Shown here: positions 34,325-45,166 of the stretch, piece by piece
How the letters are laid out: each line of letters begins with the position of its first letter
How positions within the stretch are numbered: position 1 is the stretch's first letter
Assembly: GCA_964023275.1 (NCBI GenBank)
Contig: OZ029929.1
Coordinates: 8,755,937-8,819,936, forward strand
Length of the DNA: 64,000 nucleotides
Source of the DNA: Norana najaformis
Taxonomy: Eukaryota > Annelida > Clitellata > Crassiclitellata > Hormogastridae
Direction of reading: 5' to 3'
Program-made: the position numbers and the translations under genes
The notes under the pieces: model-generated
What the model saw: the letters and a program-made list of their open reading frames with translations, nothing else
Databases searched by the model: none
What the model was told of the DNA's origin: nothing

Positions 34325-34887
34325 ACATCGTACCTGGAGTATATCAACTGTCTTATTACCTCACATAATCATACCTTGGCCTACGTTACCTCACCTTACT
34401 GGATGAACTCTAGCCAAATCGCCAGCCACAAAGTGAAATAACTTCTTAATAATACAAAATACTCATATTTAATTAATGTACTACTGTCCAAAGTGCATAA
34501 CACCAAATTCAGCAAAAACAGAGTTGCATTTCACTAACGTGCCTTGCATTAACTGTTCTCAAACATACAGTCTAAAGTGCATACAAAAATCTAGATTGCA
34601 ACATTCAGACACAGAGTTATTAAAGCAGATCACCTGATTTTCAGCATATCAGAACTGGTCACAACTTACAGAATTCGTGCGGTTAACAACTTGCAGGTCA
34701 CAGCATACTAGTCATACAAAAAACCTCACAAACAAAAAGAATTACATTGAGTAAAAAGTTTTCCAGCATTTTCAACATCATTCTTTTCACTTTAGAACTA
34801 AATCCATATTTAACTGAATCACAGTTGCACTTTATTCTGCTATAATAAATTAGACTAACATGTACAAACTCGAGGCTAAATTTTCAT
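34325..34887. other. No gene recognised
   Basis: AT-rich flank. It probably contains the 3' untranslated region of the minus-strand gene that ends at 34888. Confidence 0.4.
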
Positions 34888-35205
34888 CTACATTTTGTGC
34901 AATGCCCTGCAAGTGTCGCACTGGCACCTTGGGGGGTTTAGTGTCAAGATGCCACGGGACATCAACATTCTTAGTGGGGTTGAACCATGTTTTATAGTTC
35001 TCTTCCAATCCTTTTGCGAGCTAAGGCCGCTCTTTTCCTCAAATTCTTTTGGTGTAATCCAGCACCCATTGATGATGATGCTGGGCTCCTTGCTACCTTT
35101 ACTTAATTTCCTGAGACTAAGGATGGCTTCTTTACTGCCGCATGTGACATCCAGAAGATCAAAAGCATCCACTGAAGCCTTCCCTGCTCCTGCCGAGTAT
35201 GAGAC
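34888..35205 (-). CDS. SAND-domain terminal exon (DEAF1/GMEB-like)
   Basis: The exon opens after a ttttttag acceptor and encodes 105 residues to a stop. The SAND landmarks are LLDVTCGSKEAILSL, GCWITPKEFEEKSGL, QKDWKRTIKHGSTPLRMLM and then NPPRCQCDTC. The KDWKR core is the DNA-binding surface in DEAF1, GMEB and SP100 relatives. The Cys-x-Cys-x2-Cys tail resembles the C-terminal zinc-binding extension of DEAF1/GMEB. As a terminal exon it carries no MYND finger. Its phase matches the upstream exons at 36.7 and 37.8 kb, so it should belong to the same transcript as the coiled-coil exons. Family identity is clear; the gene model is less so. Confidence 0.85.
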   Translation of the reverse strand, partial: VSYSAGAGKASVDAFDLLDVTCGSKEAILSLRKLSKGSKEPSIIINGCWITPKEFEEKSGLSSQKDWKRTIKHGSTPLRMLMSRGILTLNPPRCQCDTCRALHKM

Positions 35206-38200
35206 CTAAAAAACATCGCAAACGGTTTCGAATCAAAACATCAACTGCAAAACGTTTTTGGCACAGTTTGTCAATGTGTCTCTGCTTGTGTCTGTGTGTG
35301 TGTCATTCTGTCTGTGTACGTTTGTGCATGTCTCCCTGGTCACTCTGTGGTAACAAAGCCTGCCTGCCTGCATGGCTCACTGACCAACTGACTGACTTTC
35401 TCAAAAGACCGTGCGTCTAACCAGCCCCGTCACTCACATCAACTGTGATCTCCACCACCGCCACCCTTACTCCCATCTATCCATCCGCCCAGCCACTGTG
35501 GCCAGACACGTCCTGAGCCCAACAGTTCACTCGGGCTGTGCCTTGCACAAGTAGGTGCTCGCTCCAATAGCCGATGCCATTCTCACCCACTGCTGCCGAG
35601 ACAGTGGCGATCCCAAACGATCAATCAAAATGATTAGCCGACGGCCGAAAGGCACACAAGTGATATCTGGTGAAAGCCACAGACTAATGTGGCTTGGATG
35701 TTCTAACAAGTGCTGTCTAGAGAAAGCGAAATATTAATGTGGCTAGGATGTTCTAATAAGTGATATCTAGTAAAAACCATAAACTCTTATATTACTCTAG
35801 GTGAAAAATTCTGTAAATCACGGAATTCCAGTGCACAAGAAAGCTTGCAGATACCTCTTTCAAAGGCTCCAAGTATTGCTATACAAATACATAAAATGAT
35901 GTTTAGACACAGAACGGCTTTTTAGTCACACCCTTTAATCCAGACACCATACAGCCACACTAAGTGCCAGATATGATTCTGATAGTTTAAGCCTAGTGAG
36001 ATTAAGAATCCTTATGCAGGGAGGGGGTGGTGAGGGAGAGGTGACGTGACCATAAGATGTGAGCGCCAAGCACCAAAAACCATGAAACTTTGAAGGATGT
36101 CAGGCAAACGATGAAATGGACGAGCTATAAGGTCGACAACATTACAACTGTCGCCTAGTCCTAAGTTCAACTCCCAATGGCTTCCAAAAACTCATCCACA
36201 CTTCCATCAATCCATCCATCCACCCTTCCTTGCCTTTCATCTACACGACTTTCCTGCAACTTTCCTAATCATACTATTCTCCTGCTCCACACTTCCCTCA
36301 AAGAAGCCTCAACAGGAAACTCATCTACCAGGATTCACATTTCGTGGCACTATTAAAAAATTAACTAAATCGTAATGGTGAGTGCACATTTGCACAGCAC
36401 CTCTCTAAGAAAACTTTGCAGAGGTGTTCCTGACCTAACAACACCAGACACAATGAAATGGAATTGTCTTGAACTGCTGGCAAAATAGAGGCAGAGAAAG
36501 GACAAGAAGCTCTTGTCACATGTGGCATTCATGACAAGCCTGTAACAGGATGAAGGGCTAACGATGGCATCGCTACCATGATGCATTGTGGAAGCAGATG
36601 ATAGGAGAACAATCACCTAAACTGTGATTATAATTGCAACTTCATATAACACCATTTCAAGAAAAATTCACCCATACCTGAACCTCCTCTGATGATTCTA
36701 AAGTTGGTTTCACCAAAATCTCAGTCTCAAGTTTTGGCAAACTAAAACAGATAAAACAAACTCAATAACTTCAACTCGCAAAAAAATTAACAGACAGAAT
36801 AACAACGAATATACCAGTAACAGACTCCATCCAAACTCAAAAGTGAAAATGTAAAACTGACCAATGCTTCCAATAAAAGGGCATTCATCTCCTCATGCAT
36901 TATGAGCAAAGCAAAATTTAGTTAAGCAGCCCAGGTGAAGATTGAAGATTTGAACTTGGGCTGGGTGTGGTGATGTTAGGGTTGGCCAATGTTCTAATCT
37001 AATCTAATGAAATGACTTCTAAATCTTGGTCTTCATAAAGCACAAGGAAGGTCACCAAGTAAATCTATAGTCATAAATCGTAATCCACTGGAGAAGCACC
37101 GGTTGAATGTCACGCTGCACGTTAGATCAATATAAACACGAGAAATGTCTCCTTTGCAACATCGCTGCCTGTGTGAAATTTATAAACAAGTTCAGTAAGT
37201 GAACTTTGTCATCGTAATTTGGCACCAGACTTTCTTATTTTTTATTTTTATCCTGCATTCCAGAAGGAATTGATTCCTTCGAATTTTCAATTGGTGAGGA
37301 GTGGGCATCGTTGTGATGGAATAGACTGTCGTTATATGCAACTGAACATATAAAATCATTAACTTGGCATTCACACATCTGTGTGAAATGCATTTTCAAG
37401 GCATTTAAAGTCATTTTACACTGTAAAATATATTTTAACGACATTTAAAATCATTTACGTGAAATGCATTCTAATGACATTTAAAATCATTTATATGAAA
37501 CGCATTCTAATGACATTTTAAATTATTTATGTGAAACGCATTCTAATGACATCTAAAATTATTTACGTGAAATGCATTTTAATGACATGTAAAATCATTT
37601 ACAAGGCATTCACGTTTCTATGTGACATGTTACAAATAATTTTTGTAGCACCCACTTCAGACACATGCTTGGATTTTCTAGCAGCTGATCCCCATCAAGA
37701 AAGGAATTCTGAAAAGCAGTGCACAGACATAGCATGAGACTGTACAAATTTGAGAACAGCAGCAATCCGGCATCATACTTACGCCAACTCCTCTTCTTGC
37801 AGGCTCTTCTTGGACTGAGATTCAAAGTCATGGAGACCAGCAAGCTGTTTCTGCAGCACTTCCATCTTCTTCTGATGAATTTGTTCAGATCAATGCAAAA
37901 AATTAACAGTAATGTCAAATTCATAATGTAATAATTTTTTAGCATTACAGGCAGCAAGCTACTTCTAGATTGTTTACAATATCAGTTGTCATTGCAAGTG
38001 CAAAACGTTTGCTAGAAGTTAAATAACAGATAGAATTTCAATTGTTACTTGAAAACGCAAACACCATGACAATTTGCCTTGCGATTTTCATCCAACACTT
38101 AAACACTGTGACTTTCAATGGCATTTTTTCGCTGCCAAATACTGACAAGTTGTAGCCATTCCAGGTACATTATCTTCTATCTTGATTGATTCTATATATA

Positions 38201-41200
38201 GCCCTTGGGTGTATATAAATATTTTTTAAAATTAACATTAAAACTTCCAGGATTAAACAGGTATTTATAACGTGCACAAATAAACCAAGCCTCTAAAATA
38301 CAACTGAACCTCTTCACAGAATTTGTAATTGTAATCTGACATTTATAATGCGCCACTTCAAGAATAGACTCATCAGAGGCGCTCCCGACTTGAACCAGTG
38401 AGACCACTGTCAAATAATACAGAATGCTTCCTTCAGGAACCTTGTCTATAGGTCACCATTTTAACGAAGTTGTAATAACTGTGTTGCACTTTCAGGATGC
38501 CGCTTTGCTTAGAAGCAACCATCAATTTAAGCTTCGTGCATTATGATAATGGAGTTATATAAGTTTCAACGTTAGACTAAAAAGGATATGATGGGGCACG
38601 AACTGATTAGATTAGATCAGGACTCACTTCCTGTTGCTGAAGTATACGCTCATCAAGTTCCGCGTCAGTGGCAACGAGTGATGCGTACAGTGTTTCTTGC
38701 TCTTTTATTATGTCCTTCCACTTGAGTACTTCACGTTTCTCTTTTGCCAGTTCTATTTCCAGTTTCTCCAGGGATTCACTGGACTCTGCCAACAGTTCTT
38801 TCAACCGATTCTAAAGTGCAAAAACCAATCTAACTCACTTTAAACATGAATCACCCTATGCATCTGTGTATACCAGCTCATTCTAACGCTGTCCTCAGAA
38901 GCCATGTTAAGAACTGCCTTATCACAAGGGTGCATTGTAATAAGTTTAATCTTGATAGGTGATCCATACTTCAAACCATGTTATGTCAGAATTCACGTCA
39001 TAATAAAACGTGTTATAACAGGTTTCCAATGTACGTGCATACTGGAATGAATGTACCTGAAAATTTATACGGTGCCTTTCAAGTAATTCTCAAGAGCACT
39101 GGAACATGGCTATCAAACAGTGTAAAAACGTGCATCCCAAGTTGCATCTTAAGGATGGATAGATGGACAAACAGTGGATGGATTGATAGGAATTAGGTGG
39201 ATGGATAGCAGAAAATCAGTGGATAGAAGGGCATTGGGTAGATGAATAGATACTGGGAGGATGGATGGATGTATGCATATTGGAAGTGTGGAATGATGGG
39301 AATTGGGAGGATGGATTTTCAGCTGAAAATGTAACATCATCAATGCATAATTATGAACATGTCTTGAAAGGTAAAAATGTCAGTGCAACAAACTGTTTTC
39401 ACATCTACACTTAAGCTTTAAGTGAACTGCTGAGATTGAAGGACCTTTTAATTGAAGAACAAACACAACATTCCCACAACAGGACAAAATCAGTTTTTTG
39501 TCACACTCAGTGAAGGATTCAGTGGGAATGTAGTTATCTAATCTAATCTAAAGAATTCTATAGTGCTGAAATCAGTCAATGGTCACTTCAAGTCAAAATC
39601 ACAATCCAAAATCATAATCTGTTGGAGAATCCAGGTCAAATTCTGACAGGTTAGAGAAACCAGAAGTTAGCCTACAATGGGTAAGCAAGTTGTAACAAAC
39701 GAGTCTTAAGTTTAGACCCAAAGCATCTATAGCACAATAAGTAAATAACTTGAGCATGGAACAGAGATAGATGGGCTGATTTAACTTTAGTACTTTGTGA
39801 ACTATAAGACAGATTTTAAACTGGATTTTTTCCTCAATGGGTAACCAATGTACTCAACACAGGACCACCCCTAAAAATGAGTTAGGGTTTGTTCAGGTGT
39901 ACTGGATGCATGACCACCCCAAACATGGCAGACATACATAACAGTTACTTTCCAAATTACATTTAGTACAGTAAAGCTACTCTGTCTCTCAGGCATCTGA
40001 ACTGACAGTAGATGAATCCCAAGTTCCTGGATTTGGGTTTGGACGCCAAAGTCCAGGAGTTATGAAATCGGAAGTTTCGTTCATCAGCAGTTCGACGGTT
40101 TCAAAAAAGACGTCACAGTGACGTAATATTTAAGAAGGGACCATCTAAGATTTCAATGTAGTTTAGCCATAACAGCCATGATAAAAATCGATTTGAATTT
40201 CCTTACAATTATGAATATTTCATAGTTGTATAAACAACAGTTGTGGGGGTTGCTTTTTCCCACTCTGTATGTATGCATCACTAAATTTGTAAAGCGCCTT
40301 TTAAGTAACTCACAAAGGCGCTCCGTGTATATATACCCCTGGGAAAATATAATATATATATATATATTTGAATATACATAGAATAGCCTCCATAAATATA
40401 GACAAAGGCCTATGTAAGTGTCTGTACATGAATATAACTTTGAAAGGGAAACCATAAACACAAACATCAAAATGTGCTTGACGTAACCTGATCCATGTTG
40501 TAAAACTTAAAAAATTGGTTTACTATTGCAGTGGATTAGGAAGGATAAGCCAAGTAACTTGTTGAAAACTGCACGTTTTTGCCAAATAGTACATAACAGT
40601 TAAATAGCTATTACTGTGCATTTTAATATATACATCTCCAAAGACTTTGTAAAATCGTTAGATAATTTTACGACACTGGTGTCATAAAAAGTGATGTTTG
40701 ATAAATTAGTTATCCAGCCTGTAGCTTAACATGAAATCTTTTCAGTAGTATATTTCGTCAACTCCTCGGTGAAAATGCACAGAACTAATTTAGACCTACT
40801 TTATGCATGATCACTTATTTGGTGTATTTCTTGCCTACCATTAGGCACTGTTGCATAATTACATATGTTCCTATAAGCTCAGAAAGGGACACCACACATT
40901 TATTTCTCAAACATAACTACACACTCTGAATTAACATTATAAAAATATTTTAAAATTGTATGTTATAAAATTAGCCTACCAAATACAATTTAAATAAATT
41001 AAACCAATAAAATATAAGGTATCTTAGCCAATATAAACTTCGTCTGTTGCCTCTGGTTAGTGCAAAAGCGGTCTTTACGCGTGATCGGCGTTTACCTAAA
41101 ACATCTAAGAACTTTTTTCCTATGTACAATGTGCACCCAGACTTTGAGCAGATTTTCTATACCCGAGATAATACAGTAAGAAATAACTCTGAAACGCAAA

Positions 41201-44200
41201 CTTGGAAGTGGTAGAAGCATGGTAGAAGTACCCGACTGCGAGACATCTAGACTTGCTAGGTGTTCAGCGGCCAATATCAAGGCACACATGTGTAACCCAG
41301 GCATACATGTCATCCATAAACTGAAATTCTGGGGAAATTGTTCAGTTACCTTCTTTTGACTGACATCAAAGCCACCTTTCGATGGAAGGAGTAACAGCTG
41401 TTCCGGATCAACTTGCCTGGTGCCCTAAAAAGAGGAAAGAAGAGATCAGACATTGGAAAAGAAGCTGAAAAAGTGCCAGGAACTAAAGGAATTTGTCATC
41501 AGCTATCTCCTGAATCAGGAAGGCCAGAAGTTTGTACCAACCCTTATAATGTGTTAAATTATGCACAGGAATCGATGGTGGAAACACTCCAGATCCTAGT
41601 AGCTCACTGTTTTTGAAGCCAAGGAAATTTTCATCAAACACCAGAAACTCCTTACAACTAGCTCCATTATAACATGAATTCTGCTATAAGCGTCCAGTGC
41701 AAAACCATGTCTTACCTCGATGTTCTTAAGTAGCCATGTTAGGATGTTCAGAAGCTTTGGCCAAGTGTGCAGAACACCACCTGTTTGAAACTGACTCTTT
41801 GGAATCGTAAACGGATAACCGGACAATTTCAAAAAGGATGGAATCTCCTCCTCCATCTTCTGCCCAAGTTTGAATTCTGGGTCCAGAAAACTTATGAGAA
41901 ACTGCAAAACATCAAAAGCAAAATTTAAAAAGTAAACACAACACCCTTGTTTATGAAAGTACAGGTAACAAACTTGTTCACGAAGTTAAGGAAAACATCT
42001 TTTTACAAAGACACAGGTAATACACTAGTTCATGAAGGTAAAGGTAACAGTTTAAAAGTGTGGTTTGCAGATCACAGGTCTTTTCATGAGCCACAATGAC
42101 CAAACACCTTTTCTAACCTTCCAACTTTCACTAAAGAGATGGTGGATTGAATATGCAACCATATGTCCTTGCTCTCTTTGACATTCAGCGCCATCTTTGA
42201 TACTGTTGATCACAGTACCCTTCTGGAGTGCCTTGAGGTTTCATCTGGACTCATCGGTCCTGCTCTCTTATGGTTCCGCTCATTTCTTACTGGTTGCTCT
42301 CAGTCTGTAATCTTTGGCTCAACACGCTCTGACTGGTCCTTGGTTACCCTGGATCTTTAGCAGGGCTCTGTTCTGGCTCCTCAATTTTGATTCTCTACAT
42401 CGCTGACCTTAGCCATATCCTGTCTCTGACCGGGTAGTGTCCCAACAACATGCCAATGACACCCAGGCACATATTCACGACCCAGCTGCTTGAGTCTGTT
42501 TCTTTAGTCCAGGAAATGTTTCAGGCTTTGGAGACAATCAAGGCCTGGATGAAGTCTAACAGTCTCCATCTGAACCCTGGTAAGACTGAGTTCATTTGGC
42601 TTGGTAGCCATGTCCAACTCTAAGAGATTGGCCTAATCAGTCTACACAGGCTCTTCTCTCACATCTCCTTCTCTTCTTCAGTTCGTGGGTCACTCTGGAT
42701 CAGGAGCTTACATTGCTGGGGCATGTGAAGCGTGTTTCTCGAACGTACTTTTACCACCTGCGCCAGATACGCGCTATAGGCCGTTCCCTCACAACCCAAG
42801 CTACAACCACTCTGATGCATGCATTCATCTGCTCTATGATTGACTACGGTACTTTGCAGGCTTAAGTCTCTCTTGCATCTCCACTCTGTCCTAAATGCTG
42901 CCGCTCGCCTGATCGGAGGTATCCCTAGGTTTGGTCACATCTCGGCCTTCATGTCTGAGGAATTGCACTGGCTGCCTATTCAGGAGCATATTAAATTCAA
43001 AATTCTAGCTCTTGTACATAACTGTCTCACTTGATGCGCCCCTTTGTACCTAAGGGAGCTGTGTTCTGACCTCATTTGTCCCAAGCCTCAGACTGCTCCG
43101 TTCAGCGGTTCAGGGTGACTTGCTTGTCCTGTTGGCTCAAACAGCCACGGCTCAACACAGAAGTTTTGCGGTGTCTGGGCCTAGGTCTTGGAACTGTGGC
43201 ATGAACTTCTCAGCCTTTCTCTCCTCTCTTCCGCAAGCATTTGAAGACCTACTTGTTCCCCATTGGTTCTGGGTTGTCGCTGTGTCGCTGATCCCTCCCC
43301 TAGTAGAGGTTATTTCCAGCCAGAAGGAAGAAGGTTCTGGGTCATCAGGCTGGGAGCACCTACGATGAGTACGCCTTGAAGTGGCCCTTTATAAATTTTT
43401 CATTACAATATGGTCTGATATATCCCTAATGGTCACCAATTCAAATTTTAAATTAGGCTCTGCACTGGTAAACGTGGATTAGAATACACTAATTTCCCTC
43501 AAGGTTTAGACTGGAATCATCCTGGATGATGATAACAAGCATGAAAACCAACATTCCTTAAAACAAACATCAACTGTTGCCTTGAGCATTGTAAGTGATG
43601 CTAAAGAAGCAGTTCTCTCATTAGATTAGATTAGGACTTTTGTATCGCAACTTAATGATTCTTAATTTTATGATTCTTGCCAAATCCAATTTGAGACGTA
43701 CCTCAAAAATCTTCCTAAAGTCGTCAGAACTCAGCTGGCTCAGCTGCTTCAATGTCAGAGAATCCGGGTAATTATTATCAGTCAAGAACTATAATCACAA
43801 AGAAAGCATCACTGAAAGCTGATTGGACCAGACATGGCATGATCTAATCTGATCAAACGGTAATATGTTCAATTCTAAATCAAATCTAATCAGATCAAAT
43901 CTAATCTCATGTGGAAACTATTACATTACATTTCAGATATTTTGTGCAACTGATCCAATTAAATCTGATCAAAAATTTGGGAGGGTAATTTGTTACACAA
44001 AGATTCTTACGTCGGCCAATTCGCGAACGCACTGATCATTATAGGCTTTGTTGGCAGCACGTGGGTCCTTGGCTACATCAGCAGTGCAGTAACTTTTACC
44101 ACTAGGCTGCCTGTAGATAAAGAAAAAAATAATATAAAATTAGCACCAAGCATTTGACTAGGATTCAATTATTAATTAAGAATCCACAATTACTTAGGAT

Positions 44201-44492
44201 GAAAATAAATTAAATATGGTTACATGGTGACTGTCTAGTTTTGGTCCACAATAACCCATCTATGCTTCCATAGCGTATAAATTTAGATCAGTGTTTTTCA
44301 TCACGTCTGTCAACAGCGGTGCTATATCAGGAGCACCTCTAAGGAGTTTCTGTTGAACAGGCTCTATATAAATTCATTATTAAAATTACAATTAAGGACA
44401 TGAATATGAAATTATGCCTTACATCTGCCCAGTACTGGTGCCCAAGTGATGTGGTGCAGCTGATCTACCAGATCTTGAGACGGTTGACATTG
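34888..44492 (-). CDS. NDC80-like kinetochore protein exons joined in phase to a SAND-domain exon
   Basis: NDC80 binds microtubules at kinetochores through a calponin-homology domain and long coiled coil. Minus-strand exons: 44492-44423 (ATG at 44490), 44110-44011, 43788-43702, 41901-41716, 41424-41350, 38810-38628, 37871-37783, 36741-36678 and 35205-34888. All have GT-AG boundaries and consistent phase. The early exons give a basic Ser-rich tail, then AKDPRAANKAYNDQCVRELA, FLTDNNYPDSLTL, LSGYPFTIPKS and GVLHTWPKLLNILTWLL, the NDC80 CH domain (human: LGYPFALSKS, GAPHTWPHIV). Exon 38.8 kb is coiled coil (LVATDAELDERI; human LESHSAILDQKL). About 100 NDC80 residues between 41.35 and 38.81 kb were not found, nor the distal coil and SPC24/25-binding end. 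The last exon is a SAND domain. It could be a chimera, two genes, or a degenerate copy. Confidence 0.7.
36985..37130 (-). repeat. Dispersed repeat (family F) with (TCTAA)n tail
   Basis: 'tctaatctaatctaatg', 'gacttctaaatct', 'aatccactggagaagc' and nearby landmarks follow the order of copies at 39535, 50685, 51240 and 60465. The tail is on the low-coordinate side in each, so all are on the minus strand. It lies in an intron of the NDC80-SAND exon chain. Confidence 0.65.
37382..37618. repeat. 36-bp AT-rich tandem repeat, about 6 copies
   Basis: 'gtgaaatgcattctaatgac' followed by 'atttaaaatcattta' repeats about six times with substitutions. It lies in the minus-strand intron between 37783 and 36741. 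Confidence 0.85.
39140..39320. repeat. Degenerate GGAT/GATG simple repeat
   Basis: Repeated 'ggatgg', 'gatagatg' and 'gaattgggaggatgg' words. Intronic in the minus-strand gene. Noncoding. Confidence 0.7.
39535..39735 (-). repeat. Dispersed repeat (family F), longer copy
   Basis: 'ctaatctaatctaaagaatt', 'gtcacttcaagtcaaaatca', 'gagaaaccagaag' and 'gggtaagcaagttg' occur in the same order as at 60465-60670. Minus strand, about 200 bp. A short mobile element of SINE size, class undetermined. Confidence 0.75.
39965..40062. repeat. Dispersed repeat (family E), diverged copy 3
   Basis: 'cagtagatgaatcccaag' and 'gtaaagctactctgtctctc' correspond to words in the copy at 4135-4292. The rest has diverged. 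Confidence 0.45.
42120..43420 (+). pseudogene. Decayed LINE reverse transcriptase
   Basis: Plus-strand pieces in shifting frames: FDTVDHSTLLECLEVSSG (polymerase motif A), ALLWFRSFLTGCSQSV, SLHLNPGKTEFIWLG, VLNAAARLIGGIPRFGHI and SEELHWLPIQEHIKFKILAL. This order is the C-terminal two-thirds of a CR1/L2/Rex1-type LINE ORF. Many stops and frameshifts and loss of the Y-x-D-D motif mark it as dead. The 3' end reads 'agtggccctttataaattt' at about 43381-43399, the same style of terminus as other local elements. It lies in the intron between 43702 and 41901 of the minus-strand gene, in the opposite orientation. Confidence 0.85.
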
Positions 44493-45166
44493 CTATGAAG
44501 GATCGAGAACGACATGAAGCAAGAGGTGAAGCACAAAGAAGACAATTCAGCATCAGCACTTCAGTCGAAAAAATTTGCTTACTACACAAGTTTCCCTGAC
44601 CTAGTGGCATTCGATTTTCTCCAATTGATTGCAATTTCTTACTATGATTTCATTTTAAGTGACTATCAATAACTGATGTGTGTAGTAAACAAAATCCCAC
44701 CAAAATTATGACAATTATCTGACTCCTAAAAACCACTAACACCAACACTGCACCTTTTGCAGTCTCTGCACAGGTCTTTCATTTAAAACTGAAAACACTC
44801 ATCTTGCACAGATCCCACCTGATTCCTCCGCTTTCTCTCATCTCTCTCACAGCTCAAATTCTGAACACCATTCAACGCAACCATCTCACCGTCATAGCTG
44901 CCTACCTATTCTAACCTTAAAATTATATTGATTTTGTTTTCAATGAGTGCATGCGAATAATCTGGTTCCCTGCAACTTAGCTTTCTTTGAGCACTGTAGA
45001 AGTCTTGAGAATATCATTAAAAGTACATACACCCGTATATGTATACACAGATACATGCATAAACATACATAAACATACAAACATAGAAGTACAGTCCCTC
45101 TGTGGGAGGTTCTCAAAACAGACTAAATAAGTAGCCTCAAAACAGACTACATAAGTAGTCAGATAA

